From positions 496,001-560,000 of the forward strand of contig NZ_CP018076.1 of NCBI RefSeq assembly GCF_001886735.1: a stretch of DNA of 64,000 bases. Direction: 5' to 3'. Source of the DNA: Sulfitobacter alexandrii (GTDB lineage Bacteria; Pseudomonadota; Alphaproteobacteria; Rhodobacterales; Rhodobacteraceae). Each line of letters starts with the position of its first letter. Within the stretch, counting starts at the first letter, position 1. The position numbers were made by a program, and so were the translations under genes. Positions 1-8,155 of the stretch are shown here, piece after piece. The notes below the pieces were generated by a model that ran no database searches, was not told the DNA's origin, and saw nothing but the letters and a program-made list of their open reading frames with translations.

Positions 1-417
1 GACCTGCGCGAGCCGGGGGCGCTGTGCCTGCCCGGTCAGCACGCCCGCGTCATTCATCAGCGCGGAGCCGCAATAGCTGACGCCGACCTGCGGGTGCGCC
101 TCGAGATGCGCGACGTGCAGGGCCAGCTTTTCGGGCCGCCACAGGTCATCGGAATCGCAGAACCCGATCACGTCGCCGCGCGCCGCGGCGATCCCGGTGT
201 TGCGCGCCCCGGCGAGGCCCCGATTGGCCTGACGAATGACCCGGACACGGCGGTCCTGCGCGAATTGCGCGGCGATCCGCGGTGTGTCGTCGGTCGAGCC
301 GTCGTCGACGATGATGACCTCGAACGCGGCATAGGTCTGCGCGAGCAGGGAGGTGAGCGTCTCGGCGAGGGTTGCGGAGACGTTGAAGGCGGGAACGACG
401 ATGGAAGCGAAGGTCAT
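1..417 (-). CDS. Family 2 glycosyltransferase, 3' end outside the window
   Basis: The reverse strand reads open from an ATG at 417 to the window edge, giving 139 residues of an incomplete protein. The N-terminus is the GT-A fold of glycosyltransferase family 2: a first strand ASIVVPAFN, then VIIVDDGSTDD at about residue 36, and the metal-binding CDSDDLW near residue 107. Such enzymes transfer a sugar from a nucleotide donor to a lipid-linked oligosaccharide on the cytoplasmic face of the membrane. The gene starts just 18 bp after the stop of the next glycosyltransferase gene on the same strand, so it is probably the distal gene of the flippase-glycosyltransferase operon. The sugar specificity cannot be read from the sequence. 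Confidence 0.85.
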   Translation of the reverse strand, partial: MTFASIVVPAFNVSATLAETLTSLLAQTYAAFEVIIVDDGSTDDTPRIAAQFAQDRRVRVIRQANRGLAGARNTGIAAARGDVIGFCDSDDLWRPEKLALHVAHLEAHPQVGVSYCGSALMNDAGVLTGQAQRPRLAQV

Positions 418-435
418 GGAGCGAATCTTTCGGTT

Positions 436-1356
436 TCAGGAGAAGAGGGATTGGCGAAAGGCGCGGGGTAGCAGCAGGGCCGCCAGTGCGCCCAGGAATG
501 TCGGTACGCCCCGGCGCGGCGGACACAGGAAACCGGCCGGGCTGCGGATCATGCCGTGAACCGTGTGACGCAGGGGCGCGGTACGGCTGTCCGCCATGCG
601 CAGGGCGCGGCGGGCAAGGTACCGGTGGTGGATGGCGTGACTTCTGTTCGAGGGGCGCACGCCAAAGGATGCCGCCGTTTCGACCGCCCGCGCGCGCCCG
701 GCAAGCATCGCGTCGAGGTCGGTCGAGAGGCCGCCGGGGCTGGTGCGATACCAGGTATGGAGCAGATCCACGCCGACGACGCGCGCCCCGAGGCCGACCA
801 GCCGGATGAGCCAGTCCAGATCCTCGTTGTGCACCATCGCCGGATCGAAGCCGCCGGACCGTTCGAAGACGCCCCGCCGCACGGTGATGTTGGACATGGT
901 GCAGACCGGGTTTTCGCCCAGAAGCATGTCTATCGTCAGGTCTCGGGCAGGGACGGTCGAAAAGACACCGCTGTCGCCCGGTACACTCTGGAAAAACCCG
1001 ATCCGTCCAAATACGGCGTCAATGCTGCGGTCGCTCAGGATATCGCGCAGATGGCTCAGCTTGCCGGGAACGAACAGGTCGTCCGCATCGCAGAACGCCA
1101 GCAGATCGCCCGACGCGCAGGCCAGGGCGCCCATGTTGCGGGCGTCGCTGGGGCCCTTGCCGGTATTGCTGACAAGCCTGATACGCGGATCGCGCCGCGC
1201 GGCCTTGCGCACGAGGAAGGCGGTCGCATCGGTCGATCCGTCGTCGACGCAGATCGCCTCCCAGTCGGCAAAGCTCTGCGCGGACAGGCTGGCGAGCGTG
1301 TCGGTGATGGTGGCTTCGGCGTTGAAGCAGGGCAGGATTATCGAGAAGAGGGGCAT
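436..1356 (-). CDS. Family 2 glycosyltransferase of the exopolysaccharide locus
   Basis: A 306-residue GT2 enzyme. I place the start at the ATG at 1356, because the protein there begins MPLFSIILPCFN, the expected first strand of the fold; the longer open frame overlaps the flippase gene. The DDGSTDA motif is near residue 31 and the metal-binding CDADDLF near residue 88. The WLIRL-containing region following an NEDLDW motif resembles the catalytic ED(x) region of the family. The start lies 4 bp downstream of the flippase stop, so the two genes are almost certainly co-transcribed and probably co-translated. Its role would be adding one residue of the repeat unit; donor and acceptor are unknown. 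Confidence 0.9.
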   Translation of the reverse strand: MPLFSIILPCFNAEATITDTLASLSAQSFADWEAICVDDGSTDATAFLVRKAARRDPRIRLVSNTGKGPSDARNMGALACASGDLLAFCDADDLFVPGKLSHLRDILSDRSIDAVFGRIGFFQSVPGDSGVFSTVPARDLTIDMLLGENPVCTMSNITVRRGVFERSGGFDPAMVHNEDLDWLIRLVGLGARVVGVDLLHTWYRTSPGGLSTDLDAMLAGRARAVETAASFGVRPSNRSHAIHHRYLARRALRMADSRTAPLRHTVHGMIRSPAGFLCPPRRGVPTFLGALAALLLPRAFRQSLFS

Positions 1357-1360
1357 GGGA

Positions 1361-2596
1361 TCAGGCCTTTGCGACGGTCGGGCCAAAGGCCAGGAACAGG
1401 GCGGGAAGGGAGGCGCCAACCATGACGACCGTCGCGACGATGGCGTAGCCTGTGGCAACGGTGGCGAGGCCGAAGGGGGCCAGCAGCGCCGTGTTCAGCA
1501 TCAGCGCGACCGTCATGGCGCCGGTCACCCAGAATTCGCGGTGTGCGCGGCCGGTCGCCCGCAGCCAACCCGCCGTGGCGGACCAAAGCGTCGTCGGGAT
1601 TGCGACGAGGCAGAGGATCGACACGATCAGGTCGAGGCCCTCCCATCCCGCGCCGAACAGGATCGGAACGTAATAGGGGGCGAGCACGGCCTGGACCACC
1701 ACGGCAGGCGTAATCAGGCCCATGGCGAGAAGCATGCTCTGACGCAGGGCGAGGGATTTGTCGGTGCTGGCGCAGAGATGCGGAAAGAGCACGGTGGAGA
1801 AGGCGACGGAAAAGGAATTCGCAAGGCTGAGGCCCGCGTTGAAGGCCATGAAATAGAGACCCAGCGCTTCGGCCCCCATCAGCGTGCCGACGATCAGCTT
1901 GTCGGCCTGAAGCCGAAGCGCCTTGACCAGTTCGACACCCAGCACGGCCCAGCCGAAGCTCAGGAACGGACGAAGGGGGGCGAAGCCTTGGCGCAAATCG
2001 CGGGTCCACGGATGCAGGCGGCGCATCGCCACGAGCCAGAAGGGCGCGGTCAGCAGCCGGGGCAGGATCAGCGCCAGCGCGGAGGGCCAGAGCAGCGCGA
2101 GCGCCGCTGACATCACGTTCGCGCCCACGATCTGCGCGCCCGAGATAGCGGCGGTCTGGCGCAACTTGCCCGCGCGCATGGCCAGCGCTGTCTGCACCAG
2201 ACCTGCGGGCATGAACAGGTATTCGCCCGCGAGCAACAGGATCAGCATCAGCAGTTCAGCACTCGCGCCGGTGGCATAGAGGGCGAGGCCGATCGCGGAC
2301 TGCGCGAGGAACAGTCCCACGCACCAGACCCAGAAGATGCGGTGCGCCGTGGCGCAGGTTTGCGGCAGCTCGTCTTCGGGGGCAGCGATGATCCGCTGGC
2401 CGACGCCGTTCTCGGTCAGCGCCTTGAGGATGTCCGCCGCCGCCAGCGCGGCCGCCGCAACGCCGATCTGCGCGAGATCGAGGGATCGGGCCACCGCCAC
2501 GACGACCAGCAGCCGCGACGCCTTGGCGGCCACTTCGGACGCGCCGTAGGCAAAGAGATTTTGCGCGATCTGCGGAAGCTTGTTGAGGGGTGTCAT
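1361..2596 (-). CDS. Wzx-type polysaccharide flippase (MATE/MOP superfamily)
   Basis: A 411-residue, highly hydrophobic protein with about twelve membrane segments and the two-bundle layout of lipopolysaccharide and exopolysaccharide flippases. The N-terminus (LFAYGASEVAAKASRLL) resembles the start of oligosaccharide flippases that move undecaprenyl-linked repeat units across the inner membrane. It is the first gene of a leftward operon with the two glycosyltransferases. It diverges from the Wza-like export gene across a 200-bp intergenic region that contains the CTATCC-N4-GGATAG palindrome. The family assignment is firm; the substrate is inferred from context. Confidence 0.88.
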   Translation of the reverse strand: MTPLNKLPQIAQNLFAYGASEVAAKASRLLVVVAVARSLDLAQIGVAAAALAAADILKALTENGVGQRIIAAPEDELPQTCATAHRIFWVWCVGLFLAQSAIGLALYATGASAELLMLILLLAGEYLFMPAGLVQTALAMRAGKLRQTAAISGAQIVGANVMSAALALLWPSALALILPRLLTAPFWLVAMRRLHPWTRDLRQGFAPLRPFLSFGWAVLGVELVKALRLQADKLIVGTLMGAEALGLYFMAFNAGLSLANSFSVAFSTVLFPHLCASTDKSLALRQSMLLAMGLITPAVVVQAVLAPYYVPILFGAGWEGLDLIVSILCLVAIPTTLWSATAGWLRATGRAHREFWVTGAMTVALMLNTALLAPFGLATVATGYAIVATVVMVGASLPALFLAFGPTVAKA

Positions 2597-2697
2597 GATT
2601 TCGGGTCCAGTCCATTCGGTCGCCCCGTCTTACGCCCGAGGCTGACGTGGTGTCCCGGACGCCACGGGACAGCATGAAGGCGCAACCGAACTGCACC

Positions 2698-2713
2698 ATA
2701 TCCGAACGGATAG
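2698..2713. promoter_or_regulatory. Candidate operator palindrome, first copy
   Basis: ATATCC-GAAC-GGATAG, one mismatch from CTATCC-N4-GGATAG. It lies between the divergent flippase operon (start 2596) and the export gene (start 2797), 83 bp before the latter. No gene ends nearby, so it is not a terminator. Confidence 0.5.
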
Positions 2714-2796
2714 GCCCGCCGATGCCTTCGCACTCTCGACCGCGAAACGGGAAATCCGTAGAACCGTTGCAATCGCAGGCTGGAGTGAGCAGACAA

Positions 2797-4008
2797 ATGC
2801 CGCAGACCCTCAAATTCGGATCGCTGTTGCTGGCGTTACTTGCCTTGGGCAACTGCGCGGGCTTCGATGCGCCCGACAATCTCGAACCGGTGGCCGCCGG
2901 TGACGGGTATCAGGCCCAGTATCGGACGCCGGATGTGGACAGGAAGAACGCGCAATTCCTGCGCTCTGCCAGCATCAACGCCCAGAAATGCCGCCCCGCA
3001 CGGGGCGGGACCGGCGGCAAGGGCACCGGTATCGCCGCTGTCGCCTTGCGGGGCGAACGCCTGACGCGCAACGATCTGGTCGACGTGCGCATCGCGGACG
3101 ACGACACGTTCAGCGGCGACTACGTTGTCTCGCGCGATGGCACGATCAAGCTGCCTTTCCTGACGCCGGTCCTCGCGCAGGGCCGGTCGACGGCCGAGGT
3201 CGAAAGCGACATCGCGGCCCAGTTGATCGCGGGCGATTTCTTTGACGACCGACCGCGGATTTCCGTCCGGGTGGCGGATTTCGCCTCGGTGACCGTCGGC
3301 GTATCCGGCGCGGTGTTCGAACCGCGCAGCGTCGAGATCGGCGGCGTGCCAGGCGACCAGGTGGACACGCGCCGCCAGAGTGCGCTTGGTGCATCGAGCG
3401 AAGGGCGCAACCTGTCGGCGGCCCTGCGTGCGGCTGGCGGCGTTCGTCCCGACGCCGATATTTCGGCGGTCGAAGTCCGCCGGGGTGGCGCGCTTTACGT
3501 TCTCGACATGCGGGGCGTGTTCGAAGGCCAGAATGCCGTCGACATCATGCTGCTGACCGGCGATGCGGTGTCGGTGCCGAGCCGGGGCTGCTTTCAGGAA
3601 GACCTGATGCGCCCCAGCCCGATCAGCCCGCCGGGTGTGTCGCTTTTCCTGTCCAACCTGACCCAGCCCGCCGCCGGCAACGCCCCGTCCGCCGTTGGGC
3701 GCGACGTGCGCGAAGTGCCCTATGGCACGCGCTACATGCAGGCGGTGATCGACACCAACTGCGTTGGCGGGGCGCGCGCGACGAGCGCCGACCGCTCCGC
3801 CGTCCTGTTCTCGCGCAATCCGATCACCGATGTCTCGGTGGTGATCGAGCGCGATATCGAGGATCTGCTGCGCCGCGCGGACCGGGACGACTACGACCCG
3901 TTCCTGCTGCCGGGAGATTCCATCGCCTGCTACGACAGCACCATCACCAATATCGGCGAAGTCGGCAGGGTGATCGGGATCGTCGGCCTGTCCGCCGTGG
4001 CGTTGTAA
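2797..4008 (+). CDS. Wza-like polysaccharide export outer-membrane lipoprotein
   Basis: A 403-residue exporter. The ATG at 2797 is chosen because it opens directly into a lipoprotein signal peptide (residues 1-20, lipobox LGNC) and has GGAG 11 bp upstream; the open frame extends 150 bp further upstream but looks non-coding. A polysaccharide export domain follows (DLVDVRIADDD, then YVVSRDGTIKLPFL at roughly residues 90-125), then SLBB-like segments. A second half with scattered cysteines ends near residue 400. Wza proteins form the outer-membrane channel through which capsule or exopolysaccharide leaves the cell. It is probably controlled from the shared divergent region with the flippase operon. 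Confidence 0.88.
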   Translation: MPQTLKFGSLLLALLALGNCAGFDAPDNLEPVAAGDGYQAQYRTPDVDRKNAQFLRSASINAQKCRPARGGTGGKGTGIAAVALRGERLTRNDLVDVRIADDDTFSGDYVVSRDGTIKLPFLTPVLAQGRSTAEVESDIAAQLIAGDFFDDRPRISVRVADFASVTVGVSGAVFEPRSVEIGGVPGDQVDTRRQSALGASSEGRNLSAALRAAGGVRPDADISAVEVRRGGALYVLDMRGVFEGQNAVDIMLLTGDAVSVPSRGCFQEDLMRPSPISPPGVSLFLSNLTQPAAGNAPSAVGRDVREVPYGTRYMQAVIDTNCVGGARATSADRSAVLFSRNPITDVSVVIERDIEDLLRRADRDDYDPFLLPGDSIACYDSTITNIGEVGRVIGIVGLSAVAL

Positions 4009-4017
4009 CTTTCCGCC

Positions 4018-6573
4018 TCAACGCAGCGTTCTGCGCCGGTCCGCCCGCATCTGCGGGCGGGTGGCGCTCCAGATGGCGGAAAGCGCATCGATCGCCTCTG
4101 CCATCGCGTCGGCATTGCCGGCTTTGGCCGCTTCCTCCACCTTCAGCAATCCGGTCCGCAATTCGACCGCGCCCAGCGTGGCCGCGCTTCCCGCGATCCG
4201 GTGCGCGCGGGAAGCGATGTCGGCAGCTGTGTGCCGGGGGTGGTTTTTCAGAAACGCCAGCGTGTCGTCCACTTCGACCTTGAACCGGTCCAGCAACGGT
4301 GCAAGCGCGTCGATTCCCAGCGTCGCTCTGAGATCGTCGAGATAGGCCTGCGCGACGGCATTGGAGTGGTCAGTGCGCGAGGCGGTGATTTCGGTGCGCG
4401 CTTCCGTGTGGTTGGCGATCACCCGAAGCAATCCGTCCCGCGTCAGGGGTTTCGTCAGGATGTCGTTCATCCCGTCGGACAGGAAAGCTTCCTGCTCCTC
4501 GGCCATGGCATTCGCGGTCAGGGCCACGATGGGCGTCTGCGCCGCGGCCCCCTGACCGGCGCGGATCTCGCGGGTGGCCTGACGTCCGTCCATGACGGGC
4601 ATGCTGATGTCCATGAAGATCAGGTCGAAGGGTTCGGATTCCGCCAGTTCGACGGCGCGTTTTCCGTTCGTCGCTTCGGTCACGTGATGCCCGGCGGCGG
4701 TCAGCATCTCGCGCGCGACGACGCGATTGATCTCGTTATCCTCGACCAGCAGGATGCGTTTGGGGCTTGCGGGTGCGCCCGGTTTGCGGATGTCAGGATG
4801 GGTGTTCGGCGGTTCCATCGTTTCGACAGGGAAGCGGATGCTGAAGGTGCTGCCGACGCCAGGTTCGCTCTCGACCTCGATCTCGCCGCCCAGCGCCTTC
4901 ACGAAGCGCCGTGCGATCCCCAAGCCGAGCCCGGTGCCGCCGACATCCCGGTCGTAGGAGCTGTCGCCCGTCATGAAGTCGTCGAAGATCTGCGCCTGAA
5001 GCGCCTTGTCCATGCCGATGCCCGTATCGCTCACGTCGATCTGCAACCGGGGCGCGCCGGTGTCATTGTCCAGAACCTGCGCCTCTATCGTGATGCGCCC
5101 GTCGCGGGTGAATTTCACCGAGTTGCCGATGACGTTCATCAGGATGTGCTGGATCCGGTCACGGTCAGCGCAGATCCAGTCGGCCGAAGGGCCGATCCAT
5201 CCCCACTCCAGCGTCGTGTTATGGGCCGCCGCAGCGCCGCTCTGGTTGTCGACGATATCCTGCAACAGCGTGCTGATGTTCATCGCGACAGGCCGCAGCC
5301 GCAGTTTTCCCGCGTCGTATTTCGTGATGTCGAGCACGTCCGAGATGTGGCTCATCAGGAGCTTGCCCGAGGTCTCCATGTTCCTGACCGACCGCATCTG
5401 CCTGGCGCTGAGCCTGGTGTCGCGCAGAAGGGCGAGGTTTCCCAGCAAGCCATTCAGAGGTGTCCGGATTTCATGGCTCATCGTCGCCAGGAAGTCGGTC
5501 TTGGCCTTTTCCCCGGCAAGCGCGCGGTCCCGCGCCGCGACCAGCTCGGCCTCGGCCCTGACGCGATGGGAGATGTCGCGCAGGAACGCGATGAAGATTT
5601 CTCCTTCGTCCGTGTCGGCAGACTGGATCGCGAGTTCGACGGGAAAGATTTCCCCGTTGGCGCGCTTGGCCTCCAGCTTGACACGGCCCTTGCCGACCAT
5701 GCGCTTTTCGCCATCGGCGCGCAGGCGCGCCATGCCGGCGACATGGGCGTCACGGTGATGATCCGGAACGAGCAGCATCCCGAGATCCGCACCGATGGCG
5801 TCCCGGGCGGCGTGGCCGAAGATCTGTTCCGCCGCCGCGTTGAAGTCGAGGATGCGGCCGTGGCTATCGCTGACGACCACGGCATCGAGTGCCGTGCCGG
5901 TGACGATCTTCATGCGCGCGCTCGCCTGGACGGCTTCCGCCCGGCGGCGTGAATTCTGCCGGTTCAGATAGGCGAGATACAGCGCGAGGAACAGGAGCGT
6001 GACAAGCAGCGCGGTGACCGCCCCGGCCAGTTGGGTCAGCGTGACGGCGACGTTGTTGCGGCGGCGGTCGGAATCCTCGGCGAAGTGGTTCAGGCCGGAG
6101 TTCGCCAACATCCTGACGTTTGGCCGGACGTCCGTGGCAAGCTGCAAAAGCTCGGGCAACCGGGCGATCAGCTCCGCGTCGGGGGCGTCGATCCCGTCAA
6201 CGGATCTGGACAGGAACGTCTCGACGATCCTGAGATTGCGCGAGAACGCCGGAAGGTCGCGCAGGTTTGCATAGGTCGACGCCTGCCGCAGGGTGGAGAT
6301 CCGGCTGTAGAAGATATCGAACTCGCGGCGCAGGGTCTTCAGGTCGGGCTCCGCCCCGGCGGCCAGCAGCCCGAGGTGCATCTGGTATTCGAGAAACTCG
6401 ACCTCGGTCTGCGACAGCGTCCATTGCACGTTGTCGGACCGGGCCGAGTTGAGCAGGCGCAGGTCACGGGCGACGGCGATCGACATGTAGAGGATCGCCG
6501 CCACGCCCACGATGCCGAGCAGCAGCATGATGAAAAGCCGAAGCCGGATCGGGGTGTTCTTCAGGTATCGCAC
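4018..6573 (-). CDS. Membrane hybrid histidine kinase: PAS, HisKA, HATPase, REC and HPt
   Basis: An 851-residue kinase. Order: TM1 at about 12-32, a periplasmic helical sensor of about 145 residues, TM2 at 178-205, a PAS domain at 220-335, HisKA with phospho-acceptor H367 (MSHEIRTPLN), HATPase with NVIGNSVKF, DTGIGM and GTGLGLG boxes, a receiver with phospho-acceptor D655 (IFMDISMPVMDG), and a C-terminal HPt domain with H791 (AHRIAGSAA). All four phosphorelay elements keep their key residues, so the protein can run a complete His-Asp-His relay to a separate regulator. The obvious nearby partner is the LuxR-type regulator at 9794-10408. It lies 56 bp downstream of the oxidoreductase-like gene in the same direction. 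Confidence 0.93.
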   Translation of the reverse strand: MRYLKNTPIRLRLFIMLLLGIVGVAAILYMSIAVARDLRLLNSARSDNVQWTLSQTEVEFLEYQMHLGLLAAGAEPDLKTLRREFDIFYSRISTLRQASTYANLRDLPAFSRNLRIVETFLSRSVDGIDAPDAELIARLPELLQLATDVRPNVRMLANSGLNHFAEDSDRRRNNVAVTLTQLAGAVTALLVTLLFLALYLAYLNRQNSRRRAEAVQASARMKIVTGTALDAVVVSDSHGRILDFNAAAEQIFGHAARDAIGADLGMLLVPDHHRDAHVAGMARLRADGEKRMVGKGRVKLEAKRANGEIFPVELAIQSADTDEGEIFIAFLRDISHRVRAEAELVAARDRALAGEKAKTDFLATMSHEIRTPLNGLLGNLALLRDTRLSARQMRSVRNMETSGKLLMSHISDVLDITKYDAGKLRLRPVAMNISTLLQDIVDNQSGAAAAHNTTLEWGWIGPSADWICADRDRIQHILMNVIGNSVKFTRDGRITIEAQVLDNDTGAPRLQIDVSDTGIGMDKALQAQIFDDFMTGDSSYDRDVGGTGLGLGIARRFVKALGGEIEVESEPGVGSTFSIRFPVETMEPPNTHPDIRKPGAPASPKRILLVEDNEINRVVAREMLTAAGHHVTEATNGKRAVELAESEPFDLIFMDISMPVMDGRQATREIRAGQGAAAQTPIVALTANAMAEEQEAFLSDGMNDILTKPLTRDGLLRVIANHTEARTEITASRTDHSNAVAQAYLDDLRATLGIDALAPLLDRFKVEVDDTLAFLKNHPRHTAADIASRAHRIAGSAATLGAVELRTGLLKVEEAAKAGNADAMAEAIDALSAIWSATRPQMRADRRRTLR

Positions 6574-6629
6574 GTGGTCCCGCCGGGGTGAGGAGATGCC
6601 ATCGCAAGTGGCAAGGGATCCGACTAACT

Positions 6630-7136
6630 TTACTCCACGACCTCTATGCGGTCGAGTTGCCAGATACTGCGCGAATAGACGACCTCGGTGCGGTAATCGG
6701 GATTGGCGTCATAGGGATACACGATCCAGAGCGGGCCCTTGTCGCGCACCGACATGGTGTCGCCGTCCATCCGGTAGGCGACGATGGGGCCGCCCTCGAC
6801 CGCATCGCTCAGCGGGATGTCGATGGCGTAGTCGTTGATGGCCGTGGCGCGCAGGGTCTCGCCCTCGAGGCCCAGCCGGTCGACCAGCAGGTCCAGCGAA
6901 ACGCCGGTAAAGCTGTGTTCGCCTTCCGTCCAGATCGTTGTCGTCTCGAAGGTGGTCGCGTCCAGCGCCTCGAGCATCTCGAGGTCGAACTGCGCCGTTC
7001 CGTCCACGTTGGTGGTCGCGAGCGGGCCGGACACGGTCAGGATCACCTCGCCCTGCGGCTGGGCGAGTTCTTCGGCGCCGGCGGACAGGGCGCTTGCCGC
7101 GACAAGGGCAAGGGCGGGAAACAGGGCACGGAACAT
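6630..7136 (-). CDS. Secreted molybdopterin-oxidoreductase-like small protein
   Basis: A 168-residue protein that starts MFRALFPALALVAASAL, a cleavable signal peptide ending near AGA. The start at 7136 is chosen because AAAGGA lies 7 bp upstream and the signal peptide follows at once. The mature part (TVSGPLATTN, FTGVSLDLLVDRLG, PLWIVYPYD) looks like the small sulfite-oxidase-type molybdopterin-binding fold found as a stand-alone periplasmic protein, but no cofactor cysteine is visible. I therefore treat it as oxidoreductase-like only. Its position just ahead of the membrane kinase suggests it could be a periplasmic accessory or sensor partner. A palindrome at 7212-7227 sits 76 bp before its start. 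Confidence 0.72.
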   Translation of the reverse strand: MFRALFPALALVAASALSAGAEELAQPQGEVILTVSGPLATTNVDGTAQFDLEMLEALDATTFETTTIWTEGEHSFTGVSLDLLVDRLGLEGETLRATAINDYAIDIPLSDAVEGGPIVAYRMDGDTMSVRDKGPLWIVYPYDANPDYRTEVVYSRSIWQLDRIEVVE

Positions 7137-7211
7137 GGCAACATCCTTTGATAAGATGACCCAATATGACACAAACATCGCGTCGGCGCATACGGTCAGA
7201 CGGATAGATCC

Positions 7212-7227
7212 CTATCCTTTCGGATAG
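7212..7227. promoter_or_regulatory. Candidate operator palindrome, perfect copy
   Basis: CTATCC-TTTC-GGATAG, 76 bp upstream of the start at 7136. It also lies 8 bp beyond the galU stop and could fold as an RNA hairpin (8-bp stem at 7210-7229). No U-tract follows in the galU direction, so an operator role is at least as likely as a terminator. Confidence 0.5.
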
Positions 7228-7235
7228 GGGTCGTG

Positions 7236-8123
7236 TCAGGCGGCGTATTGCCGTGGGGCGCTCTTCGTCTCGAGGAAGCGTTCGATCCCGTCCTGCAGGT
7301 CGGGCCGGTCCAGGGCGAAGGCCATCGTCGCCTGGACGAAGCCCAGCACCGACCCGCAATCGAACCTCTCGCCTTCGAAGCGGTATCCGGTCACGCCGAT
7401 CTCGTGGACGTCCGCGTTGATCGCATCGGTCAACTGCAGTTCGCCGCCCGCGCCGGGACCGAGATCGGACAGGCGGGCAAAGATCGACGGCTCGAGGATG
7501 TAGCGGCCGACGACCGCGCTGCACGAGGGGGCCAGTTCGGGGCGGGGTTTCTCGACCAGACCCCTCGCGCGGGCCAGCCTGCCGGATTCCCGCGCCACGT
7601 CGAGGATCCCGTAGGAAGATGTATCCTGCCGCGGCACCTCCATCGTGGCGACCATGTGGCCACGTATCCGCCCGTGCGCCGCCACCATCTGGGTCAGCGC
7701 GCCCTGCGGGGACCGGATCACGTCGTCGGGCAGCAGGACGGCAAAGGGCTCGTCCCCCACGAGGCGCTGCGCCAGCCGCACGGCGTGTCCCAATCCCAGA
7801 GGCGCCGCCTGGCGCACGAAGGACAGCGCGCCTTCGGGCATCCGCGCACGCTCAAGTGCTGCCAGCGCATCGGTCTTGCCGGCGGCGGCGAGGCGCTGCT
7901 CAAGCGCCGCGGCGGTATCGAAGTAATCTTCCAGCGCGCCCTTGCCTGCGGCGGTCACAAAGATGAACTCCTCGATCCCGGCGGCGCGGGCCTCGTCCAC
8001 CGCGTACTGGATCAGCGGGCGGTCGACGAGCGGCAGCATCTCCTTGGGGATCGACTTGGTGGCGGGGAGGAAACGGGTGCCCATGCCGGCGACGGGAAAG
8101 ACGGCCTTGCGAATATGTGTCAT
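7236..8123 (-). CDS. galU: UTP-glucose-1-phosphate uridylyltransferase
   Basis: A 295-residue GalU. It makes UDP-glucose from UTP and glucose 1-phosphate in the cytoplasm, the donor for exopolysaccharide and other glycans. The nucleotide-binding signature VFPVAGMGTRFLPATKS is at residues 8-24, with PKEMLPLVDRPLIQY after it. GLGHAVRLA near residue 150 and VEKP near 190 are the usual sugar-binding and catalytic loops. Length and motifs match the family. It follows the fused glycosyltransferase gene by 32 bp on the same strand, so the two are likely one transcript that supplies sugar donor and initiating transferase together. Confidence 0.95.
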   Translation of the reverse strand: MTHIRKAVFPVAGMGTRFLPATKSIPKEMLPLVDRPLIQYAVDEARAAGIEEFIFVTAAGKGALEDYFDTAAALEQRLAAAGKTDALAALERARMPEGALSFVRQAAPLGLGHAVRLAQRLVGDEPFAVLLPDDVIRSPQGALTQMVAAHGRIRGHMVATMEVPRQDTSSYGILDVARESGRLARARGLVEKPRPELAPSCSAVVGRYILEPSIFARLSDLGPGAGGELQLTDAINADVHEIGVTGYRFEGERFDCGSVLGFVQATMAFALDRPDLQDGIERFLETKSAPRQYAA

Positions 8124-8155
8124 GGTTCTGGTCCTTTCGATTTCAAATGTGGGGG